The notes beneath the pieces were generated by a model. The model made no database searches. It was not told where the DNA came from and worked only from the letters and a program-made list of their open reading frames with translations. DNA of 64,000 nt from Cohnella thailandensis (lineage in GTDB: Bacteria; Bacillota; Bacilli; Paenibacillales; Paenibacillaceae): positions 1 through 64,000 of the forward strand of contig NZ_JACJVQ010000027.1 in assembly GCF_014212135.1 (NCBI RefSeq). The letters run 5' to 3'. A program made the position numbers and the translations under genes. This document shows positions 57,428-64,000 of this stretch, piece by piece. Numbering within the stretch: the first letter of the stretch is position 1; each line of letters begins with the position of its first letter.

Positions 57428-58867
57428 ATGAGAAAATCGTCCATCAAACGGGCATCGGCCGCGTCTTCGGCGCTGCTGCTCACCTTCGCGCTCGCCGCGT
57501 GCAATTCCGGCGGCGACGATCCGGCCGCTGCTTCCCCATCCGGCTCCGTGGCTTCCGGTACCTCGGCTTCCGATACCGGCGGCAAGCAGACGGTGACCGT
57601 AGCCGTGTTCACGGAGGATCGATTCCTCGAAGAAGCCGTCGCCAAGTTCGAGCAGGCTCATCCGGATATCGACATCGAAATCCAAGAGACGGTGCCGACG
57701 GACACGAGCGGCAATCAAATGAAAGTCATGAAGGGTCCGGGCGACGACGGCCCGGCTCAAGAAGACATCGATAAATACGCCAATGCCGTCGGCACCGCGC
57801 TCATGTCCGGCAATGCGGCGGACCTGATCTCCGTGAATTACTTGCCGGTCGACCGCTATCTGGACAAAGGCATGTTCGCCGATTGGAGCGAGCTCGCGGG
57901 GAAGGACTCAAGCTTCCCGACGGCCGAATACCAGGAGCGCGTATTGAAGGGGATGAAGGACGGCGAGAGCTGGTACGCCATCCCGATCAACTATTCGGTC
58001 GAAGCGCTGATCGGGAACAAAGCGGCGATCGAGAAGGCGGGCGGCGCCGACGACTCGACATGGACCTGGGAGCAGTTCCTCGCCCTGTGCGAGAAGATCG
58101 CTTCCGAGACCCAAGCGGACGGGTCGAAGCTGCAAGCCTTAAGCGGCGTAGAGGCGACGGAGGTTATCGGGTATGTGGCGCAATCCCTGTACGGAAAGCT
58201 TGTGACCAAGGAGGGCAGTTCCTATTCGTTCGACGAAGAAGCGTTCCGCGGCTATCTGGAGCAAGTGAAGCGGCTGTACGACAGCGGAGCCGCTTCGACG
58301 GAAATCCTCGGCAAAATGAATCAGGCCTTCTCGACGACGACCTTCTCGGCGCCGATGGACCTGGCCATGCTGCCCGGCAGGCTCGCGAACGGTCAAGGCG
58401 AAGTGCTGAACCCTCCCGGCTCCGGACAAGACGAAGGCTTGCCGTTCACCTCCGACCTGGCGTTCGCCCTGAACGACAAATCCAAGGCGAAGGCTGCGGC
58501 GTGGGAGTTCGTCAAGTTCCTGCTCTCCGAGGAGATTCAATCGTCCCCGTCGATGATGGCGTTCCCGGTGCATCAAGAGTCCGTTAAGACGAGACTTACG
58601 CAGTTCGCCGAGGAGCTGCAAAGCGGCCGGGCCAAGGTGATGATTAGGAGCGCGGACGGCGGAGGAGCGCAACCGGTAACGATCACCGACGAGCAGATCG
58701 AGTCGGCGCTCGCGCTCGTGCCCTCCGTCGGCAAGTACAATCGCAAGGACGATAAGGTGATCGGCATCATCGCGGAAGAGTCCGCCGCCTATTTCTCCGG
58801 AAGCAAGCAGGCGGAGGCCGTCGCGAAGGCAGTCGCGGGCCGGGTCGAAACCTATCTGAACGAATAA
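57428..58867 (+). CDS. extracellular solute-binding lipoprotein
   Basis: 479 residues. The signal peptide ends in the lipobox LAAC (Cys about 25), then a Ser/Ala-rich linker and a family 1 solute-binding fold (VAVFTEDRFLEEAVAKFEQAHPDIDIEIQE, DLISVNYLPVDRYLDKGM). AGGAGG lies 8 bp before the ATG. It is the last gene of the operon and probably the receptor for the two permeases. It ends 6 bp from a convergent gene with no room for a terminator. Confidence 0.92.
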   Translation: MRKSSIKRASAASSALLLTFALAACNSGGDDPAAASPSGSVASGTSASDTGGKQTVTVAVFTEDRFLEEAVAKFEQAHPDIDIEIQETVPTDTSGNQMKVMKGPGDDGPAQEDIDKYANAVGTALMSGNAADLISVNYLPVDRYLDKGMFADWSELAGKDSSFPTAEYQERVLKGMKDGESWYAIPINYSVEALIGNKAAIEKAGGADDSTWTWEQFLALCEKIASETQADGSKLQALSGVEATEVIGYVAQSLYGKLVTKEGSSYSFDEEAFRGYLEQVKRLYDSGAASTEILGKMNQAFSTTTFSAPMDLAMLPGRLANGQGEVLNPPGSGQDEGLPFTSDLAFALNDKSKAKAAAWEFVKFLLSEEIQSSPSMMAFPVHQESVKTRLTQFAEELQSGRAKVMIRSADGGGAQPVTITDEQIESALALVPSVGKYNRKDDKVIGIIAEESAAYFSGSKQAEAVAKAVAGRVETYLNE

Positions 58868-58873
58868 ACGGCG

Positions 58874-59458
58874 TTACGTTTGCGATTCGCTCTTCAAGTA
58901 CGTCTTAACGCTTGGAGAGCGATAGTCCTCGAATCGGTCGAGCAACGCGCTCGGCTCGGTGTCGATCAGCAGCATCGGGCGGTATTTCTCCTGCATGAAC
59001 TGCTCGGTCAGCATGGTATCGAACATGGAGGCGAGGGGATCGTAATAGCCGTTCACGTTGAGCAAGCCGCAAGGCTTCCGGTGCAGGCCGAGCTGGGCCC
59101 AGGTGAAGATCTCGAAAAATTCCTCCATCGTGCCGGGACCGCCGGGCAGGGAGACGAAGCCGTCTGCCAGCTCGGCCATCTTGGCTTTTCTTTCGTGCAT
59201 GGAGTCGACGACGATAAGCTCGGTCAGCCCCTTATGCGCGATTTCGCGGCTTTGAAGGAAGCCGGGAAGGACGCCGATAACCTGTCCGCCCTCCGCGAGA
59301 ACGGCATCCGCGACGGCGCCCATGAGGCCGACGCAGGATCCCCCGTAGACGAGGGCGAGGCCGCGGCGGGCCAGCTCCCGGCCCATGGCTTGCGCGGCTT
59401 CTTGATATAACGGGGACGCTCCGATGCTGGAGCCGCAGAATACGGCGATGGATTTCAT
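58874..59458 (-). CDS. LOG-family protein (cytokinin riboside 5'-monophosphate phosphoribohydrolase type)
   Basis: 194 residues. The motif PGGPGTMEEFFEIFTW and FCGSSIGASPLY are characteristic of the LOG/TIGR00730 family. Such enzymes split nucleoside 5'-monophosphates to free base and ribose-5-phosphate; the bacterial role is often unclear. The Rossmann-like fold and lysine/arginine-free active site are visible. It is monocistronic on the minus strand. Confidence 0.92.
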   Translation of the reverse strand: MKSIAVFCGSSIGASPLYQEAAQAMGRELARRGLALVYGGSCVGLMGAVADAVLAEGGQVIGVLPGFLQSREIAHKGLTELIVVDSMHERKAKMAELADGFVSLPGGPGTMEEFFEIFTWAQLGLHRKPCGLLNVNGYYDPLASMFDTMLTEQFMQEKYRPMLLIDTEPSALLDRFEDYRSPSVKTYLKSESQT

Positions 59459-59498
59459 TGCAGCAACCTCCTGACGGATATTCGTTCTTAGAGTTCGA

Positions 59499-60389
59499 TT
59501 ATACCTCCAGCTTGCCTCGCATAAAAGCGATGAAACGGGAGGCTTGAGGGACTAGCGAGTCTTCTTCCCGGTAGACGAGGCTGATCGTGCGGGCCGGAAT
59601 GGAGCCGGGAAGGTCGCGTACCGCGAGCTCTCCTTCCGTGGCTTCTTTGATGACGCTGCGGTAGGGCAGTATGCCGATCCCGATGCCGTGCTTGACCGAT
59701 TCCTTGATCGTCTCGATCGCTCCGAGCTCCATGCGGATGTTCCAGCGAAGGCCGTTGTCCCTGGCCCAGCGCTCGGACAGCTCGCGGGAGGTCGAGCCGG
59801 GCTCGTGCACGAGAAAAGGCTCCATCCGCAGCTCGTCGACGGTTATCGCCTCCCGCACGGCAAGCGGGTGCCGGGGGGAGAGCGCAAGCTTCAGCTCGTC
59901 GCTGACGAGCCGGACGACGTTCAGGCCGGGTATGGGATCGGCCGGGAGGGACACGACCGCGACGTCGATCTCGTAGTTCGCGAGCATGCCGAGAACCTCG
60001 CCGGCTTGCTTCACCGTCAGCAAAGGCATCGTGTGCGGGTGCTTCTCCTGGAACTCCGCGAGGTACGCGGGGAGAAAATAGGTCGCGGGAGTATAGCTCG
60101 CCCCGATGCGAAGCTTGCCGCGGCCCTGTTCCCTATGGTCGCGCATGAGCTGCTCGGCCTCCTCGACGAGGGCGGCGATTCTGCGGGCGTACGGGCGCAG
60201 CTCCTCCCCCGCGCGGGTGAGCGTAAGCCTGCCCGCATTCTTGCGGAAGAGCTCGACGCCGAGCGACTCTTCGAGCTTTTTCAGATGGAAGCTGACCGTC
60301 GGCTGCTTCAGGCCGAGCTCCGCCGCGGCCTCGGTGATCGTCCGGCAAGCGGCGGCTTTCTCGAACACTCGTAACTGCTGAACATTCAT
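59499..60389 (-). CDS. LysR-family transcriptional regulator
   Basis: 296 residues. The N-terminal helix-turn-helix (LRVFEKAAACRTITEAAAELGLKQPTVSFHLKKLEESLG) and the C-terminal effector domain are typical LysR. GGAGG lies 8 bp before the ATG. It is divergent from the substrate-binding protein gene, so it probably controls that ABC operon; the inverted repeat at 60446-60471 is a likely binding site. Confidence 0.94.
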   Translation of the reverse strand: MNVQQLRVFEKAAACRTITEAAAELGLKQPTVSFHLKKLEESLGVELFRKNAGRLTLTRAGEELRPYARRIAALVEEAEQLMRDHREQGRGKLRIGASYTPATYFLPAYLAEFQEKHPHTMPLLTVKQAGEVLGMLANYEIDVAVVSLPADPIPGLNVVRLVSDELKLALSPRHPLAVREAITVDELRMEPFLVHEPGSTSRELSERWARDNGLRWNIRMELGAIETIKESVKHGIGIGILPYRSVIKEATEGELAVRDLPGSIPARTISLVYREEDSLVPQASRFIAFMRGKLEV

Positions 60390-60445
60390 CGTGATTCCTC
60401 CATAGTGGACGACTCTCGGGCTTCCTTTTCCCAATATAGAATCTA

Positions 60446-60471
60446 TCTATGAAATGATCAATAACCATAGA
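60446..60471. promoter_or_regulatory. candidate LysR operator
   Basis: TCTATG (60446-60451) and CATAGA (60466-60471) are inverted arms 14 bp apart, in the 179-bp gap between the regulator and the binding protein. The AT-rich centre includes TGATCA. The spacing suits a LysR box (T-N11-A type), though the sequence is not a known consensus. Confidence 0.5.
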
Positions 60472-60568
60472 AACTATTTAATTTATATTTAGCACGACGT
60501 TTACGTTCGAATGACATTCCCCCGGTAAAGTGAAGCTAGGTCATTCAAAAACATGGGGGAGGTTCACA

Positions 60569-61699
60569 ATGAACACTCGGAACACGAAATTTCTGGCGGC
60601 AGCGGCGCTGCTTGGACTGACGGCGGTAGCATCGGCATGCGGCAACTCGAATAACGATACGAACGCGGCGGCTTCTCCGGAGTCGACGCCGTCGGCATCG
60701 GCTCCTGCCACGGAATCGGCAAGCCCGTCGCCATCGGAGAGCGCCAGCCCTTCCGCGGCAAGCGGCAACGGCGAGACGCTGACGGTTTACCTGAACGACT
60801 TCGACGAAATCATCAAGCCGATGTTCGAAGAAGCGACGGGGTACAAGCTGGAGCTCGTAACCGGCAACGGCGCGGAGATCATGTCCCGCATCGAGGCGGA
60901 GAAGGGCAACCCGCACTGGGACGTCGTCTGGATGGACGCCATGCCTTCGATCGAAGGCCTTAACAAGGCCGGACAGCTTCTGGACGGATATACTCCGGAC
61001 AACGCGGCTAACCTGACGGACTTCGCGAAGCAGTTCGTGCCGGCTAACCAAGCGTACTACCCGACGGGCGCGCACGCGGCCTCGGTCATCGTTTACAACA
61101 CGAAGGAATTCGACGAGGCTTCGGCTCCGAAGACCTGGAAGGATCTCGCCGATCCGAAGTTCAAGGGAGCCATCGGCATGGCGGATCCGGCGGTTGCGGC
61201 TCCGGCATATCCGTTCGTATCCTGGTTCTTCCAAGACCAAGGAATGGACGGCGGCAAGTCCTACTTCGAGAGCGTTCTGAAGAACGGCGCGCACGTGTAT
61301 CCGAAGAACCCGAATGTCGCCAGCGCGCTGACCGGCGGAGAGATCAAGGCGGCCGCCCTTCAAGAGAGCAACGCGTACTCGCTCAAGAACGGCGGGGAGC
61401 CGATCGGCATCATCTGGCCGGAAGAAGGCGCTCCCGCGTCCGTTCGCGTGGCGGCTATCCAGAAGGATACGAAGCATGCCGACGCGGCGAAGGCGTTCGT
61501 CAACTTCCTGCTCGACCCGGCTGTTCAGCAGCAGCTGATCGATCAAGGCGAAGAAAGCTACTTCGAGCCGAGCGTGACGGGCGCGACGCCGAAGGCGGAC
61601 CGCGAGCCGAACGCGAAGCTGGTTGCCGCCGAAGCTTCCTGGGCATCCGAGCACGAGGCCGAGATCAAGCAATGGTTCGCCGACAACTCGGTGCAATAA
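60569..61699 (+). CDS. ABC substrate-binding lipoprotein (Fe3+/thiamine/phosphonate type)
   Basis: 376 residues. A lipoprotein signal ends near SACGNSNND, followed by a Ser/Ala/Pro linker and a periplasmic-binding-protein class II fold: LTVYLNDFDEIIKPMFEEATGYKLELVTGNGAEI, NPHWDVVWMDAMP, KTWKDLADPKFKGAIGMADP. These blocks resemble iron(III), thiamine and 2-aminoethylphosphonate receptors; which ligand applies cannot be settled by eye. GGGGGAGG precedes the ATG. The permease follows after 3 bp. Confidence 0.9.
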   Translation: MNTRNTKFLAAAALLGLTAVASACGNSNNDTNAAASPESTPSASAPATESASPSPSESASPSAASGNGETLTVYLNDFDEIIKPMFEEATGYKLELVTGNGAEIMSRIEAEKGNPHWDVVWMDAMPSIEGLNKAGQLLDGYTPDNAANLTDFAKQFVPANQAYYPTGAHAASVIVYNTKEFDEASAPKTWKDLADPKFKGAIGMADPAVAAPAYPFVSWFFQDQGMDGGKSYFESVLKNGAHVYPKNPNVASALTGGEIKAAALQESNAYSLKNGGEPIGIIWPEEGAPASVRVAAIQKDTKHADAAKAFVNFLLDPAVQQQLIDQGEESYFEPSVTGATPKADREPNAKLVAAEASWASEHEAEIKQWFADNSVQ

Positions 61700-61702
61700 T
61701 CC

Positions 61703-63409
61703 ATGCTTAACCGAATTTTCGCTTACGGGAACAGGACGGGCTGGCTGGTGCTGGCCGTCCTTGTTCTACTTATTTTGCTGCCGCTCGCCGCGGTCATCGT
61801 CCAAGTGCTTCTGCCGGGCGTGTTCTTCGGGAACTGGGAGCTTGGGGATTTGTCGCTCTTGCTGGACGTGTTCAAGAGGCCTCTGTGGTATCAATCCCTG
61901 AAAAACACGCTGTTGCTCGGACTAGGAACGACGCTGTTCGCCACGATCATCGGGGGCGCTCTCGCGACCGTCCGGGCTCAGTGGAGGTTTCCCGGCGCGA
62001 GGCTGCTCGATTTGACGGTATGGCTGCTTATCATTACTCCTTCGTTCATTCTGGCTCAGGGGTGGGTCATGTTCGCGTCGGCGAACGGGCTCGCGCGCCA
62101 ATGGTTCGGCTGGGATTGGATGCATTCCGTCGTCTTTACGCCCGGAGGACTCATCGCGGTCATGTCGCTGAGCAAGTTCCCGTTCGCTTACCTGGCGGTG
62201 CATTCCGCGCTGGAGTGGAAGGTCGACCGTCTGGGAGAAGCCGCGCGATTGAACGGGGGGAGCCCGTGGACGGTCTGGCGAACGATCCAGATGCCGCTGC
62301 TGCTGCCCGCCTATTGCTCGGGAGCGATGCTCGTGTTCATGGACACGGTAGGGGATTTCGGCCTTCCGGCTTCGATCGCGGCGGTGTTCCGGTTCCCGAC
62401 GCTGCCGTATTCGATCTACTCGGCGCTGTACACGTCGCCGATCCGTTTCGACATGGCGGGCGTGCTGTCGTTCTACCTGGTCCTGCTTATCTCCATTGCC
62501 ATGAGCATTCAATTCTACGTGCTGCGCAAGTCGCGGTTCGACTTCCTGAACGCTAGGGCGACGAGGGCGGAGCCAAGATCGCTTGCTGCCAGGGGAAAAT
62601 GGGGACTGACCGCGGTTAACGTCGTGCTGGTGGCGCTGGCCGCGGGCATTCCGTTCGGGTCCAACCTGCTGACGTCCGTCACCCAATCGAACAGTTCTTC
62701 GGGAGCTTCGTTTACGTTCGATCATTATCGCAAGCTGTTCGAGAACGGCGGCCAGCTCGCGGGAGGCCTCGCGCATTCCCTGGAGATCGCGGGCGGAGCG
62801 GCGCTCGTCGGTCTTGTCGTCGGGTTCTTCGTTTCTTACGTTCTGACTTATTCGAGGTTCGCGCTTAGGCAGACGGTGGACGTCATCTCGCTGATCTCGC
62901 TGGCCGTTCCGGGCGTCGTGCTCGGGATCGGGTATATCTTCATCTGGAATCAAGCTTGGCTGGAGAAGATCGGGCTGCTGCTCTACGGCAAGCCGGCCAT
63001 CCTCATCCTGGCGAGCGTGGCGGGGGCGATTCCGGTCATCACGCGGGTGCTGACCGGCGCGATGGCCAAGGTTCCGGCAGGCCTCCTGTCCGCCGCCCAG
63101 ATGCAGGGAGCGGGCTTCGGCAGAAGGCTCGCGACGATCATGGTTCCGCTTCTTCGCGGAGCGCTGGTGTCCGCGGCGATGGCCGCGTTCGGGGCGAGCG
63201 TGTTCGACCTGGCGACGACCTCGATCCTGTTCCCGCCGAACTTCATGACGCTGCCCGTCGTGATCAACAAGGCGTTCGAGGATTTGAAGTTCGGCTACGC
63301 GGCGGCGGCGACGCTGACGGGCGGCGGAGTCGTGATCGGGCTCATCATGTTCATCGAGTGGGCGCTCAGGCCCAAGAAATCCAAACGGGCAAGGAGGGGC
63401 GGGATATGA
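61703..63409 (+). CDS. ABC permease with two fused transmembrane domains
   Basis: 568 residues, about twelve helices in two six-helix halves. Two EAA loops are visible (LGEAARLNGGSPWTVWRTIQMP near residue 180 and LLSAAQMQGAGFGRRLATIMVP near 470), so both permease domains are in one chain, as in FbpB/ThiP-type systems. Its stop overlaps the start of the ATPase gene as ATGA. It belongs to the preceding lipoprotein. Confidence 0.93.
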   Translation: MLNRIFAYGNRTGWLVLAVLVLLILLPLAAVIVQVLLPGVFFGNWELGDLSLLLDVFKRPLWYQSLKNTLLLGLGTTLFATIIGGALATVRAQWRFPGARLLDLTVWLLIITPSFILAQGWVMFASANGLARQWFGWDWMHSVVFTPGGLIAVMSLSKFPFAYLAVHSALEWKVDRLGEAARLNGGSPWTVWRTIQMPLLLPAYCSGAMLVFMDTVGDFGLPASIAAVFRFPTLPYSIYSALYTSPIRFDMAGVLSFYLVLLISIAMSIQFYVLRKSRFDFLNARATRAEPRSLAARGKWGLTAVNVVLVALAAGIPFGSNLLTSVTQSNSSSGASFTFDHYRKLFENGGQLAGGLAHSLEIAGGAALVGLVVGFFVSYVLTYSRFALRQTVDVISLISLAVPGVVLGIGYIFIWNQAWLEKIGLLLYGKPAILILASVAGAIPVITRVLTGAMAKVPAGLLSAAQMQGAGFGRRLATIMVPLLRGALVSAAMAAFGASVFDLATTSILFPPNFMTLPVVINKAFEDLKFGYAAAATLTGGGVVIGLIMFIEWALRPKKSKRARRGGI

Positions 63410-64000
63410 CGATTGAACGGGAAGCGAACCAAGCGGGCAGGAAGGAGAGGGGCATGACGACGATTCTGGAAGTGAGCGGGCTGCATAAAACGTTCGGATC
63501 GCATGCGGCGTTGAAAGGTCCAAGCTTCCGCGTTAACGCGGGGGAGATCATCAGCGTGCTCGGTCCTTCGGGCTGCGGGAAGTCGACGCTGCTGCAGCTG
63601 ATCGCGGGGCTTCAGCAGCCGGACTCGGGGGAGATCCGGCTGCGCGGCGAGGTCGTATCGTCGGCTTCGAAGCTCTTTCCTCCGGAGAAGCGCGGGATCA
63701 ATATGGTTTTCCAGGATTATGCGTTGTGGCCGCATATGACGTTGTTCGACAACGTGGCTTACGGGCTTAAGCGGAGGAAGGCGAGCGCGGCCGATATTCG
63801 GGGGAAGGTAAGCGAGCTGCTGGAGCTGCTGCGGCTGGAAGGGCTGCAGGACCGGCTGCCCGCGCAGCTGTCCGGCGGGCAGCAGCAGCGCGTGGCGATC
63901 GCGCGGGCTCTGGCGACGGAGCCGGACCTGCTGCTGCTCGACGAGCCGCTGTCGAACCTCGACATGCGCCTGCGGGTCGAGATGCGGACCGAGATGGCGT
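63406..64000 (+). CDS. ABC ATP-binding protein (partial, runs off the window)
   Basis: At least 198 residues: Walker A GPSGCGKST, Q-loop region with QDYALWPHMTLFDNV, signature LSGGQQQR and Walker B LLLLDEPLSNLD are intact. The C-terminal TOBE part lies beyond the window. The ATG at 63406 overlaps the permease stop and has AAGGAGG; an in-frame ATG at 63454 with AAGGAG is an alternative. It powers the upstream permease. Confidence 0.95.
   Translation, partial: MTIEREANQAGRKERGMTTILEVSGLHKTFGSHAALKGPSFRVNAGEIISVLGPSGCGKSTLLQLIAGLQQPDSGEIRLRGEVVSSASKLFPPEKRGINMVFQDYALWPHMTLFDNVAYGLKRRKASAADIRGKVSELLELLRLEGLQDRLPAQLSGGQQQRVAIARALATEPDLLLLDEPLSNLDMRLRVEMRTEMA

Noticed and set aside
61922..63523. 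A 533-codon frame opposite the two-domain permease
   Set aside because: Arg-rich antisense shadow without motif; the permease with two EAA loops is clear.

Overview
The window reads as chromosome of a high-GC, endospore-forming member of the Paenibacillaceae (Paenibacillus/Cohnella type). The evidence is the gene content (a sporulation-type histidine kinase behind a Spo0A box, bacilliredoxin, UPF0154, an Fnr with C-terminal cysteines, UvsE, a YlbL-type PDZ/Lon protease), strong AGGAGG ribosome-binding sites with frequent TTG/GTG starts, and many sugar ABC importers that lack their own ATPase. I see no rRNA, tRNA, CRISPR array, phage or insertion sequence. The genus is inferred from content, not from a search.

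Layout. 0-6.8 kb: a LacI-type repressor, a glycogen-debranching-type glycosidase and a three-gene sugar importer, with three related operators around the repressor. 6.8-22 kb: mostly housekeeping genes (FAD oxidoreductase, sporulation kinase, bacilliredoxin, nadE, acpS, cytochrome c, an AraC regulator, mutY, sodA, GNAT, Ntdp-type phosphatase, lepB, queG, an HD-GYP-like protein, folE). 22-30 kb: an anaerobic block with fnr, a mobA-like gene, adhE, pflB and pflA. An Fnr-type site lies upstream of adhE, and a structured array of six 51-bp repeats separates adhE from pflB. 30-36.8 kb: a Gfo/Idh oxidoreductase and a heterodimeric ABC exporter. The exporter is preceded by a promoter, a 28-codon ORF and a terminator, which together look like an attenuator. 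37-51 kb: a diguanylate cyclase, hydrolase, IclR regulator, PDZ/Lon protease, aconitase with a coupled small ORF, amidase, ddl, uvsE, a TSUP transporter and inositol-monophosphatase-type genes. 51.2-52 kb is a non-coding island of several repeat families. 52-58.9 kb: a two-component system divergent from an operon of two sugar-type permeases, an HlyD-like adaptor and a lipoprotein. 58.9-64 kb: a LOG-family gene and a LysR regulator divergent from an iron/thiamine/phosphonate-type ABC importer, cut by the window end.

Four intergenic spots carry sequence-unrelated repeats with nearly the same 50-52 bp period. The items I would look at first are the adhE-pflB array, the leader/terminator ahead of the ABC exporter, the HlyD-like gene that lacks a normal start codon, and the shared period of the intergenic repeats.
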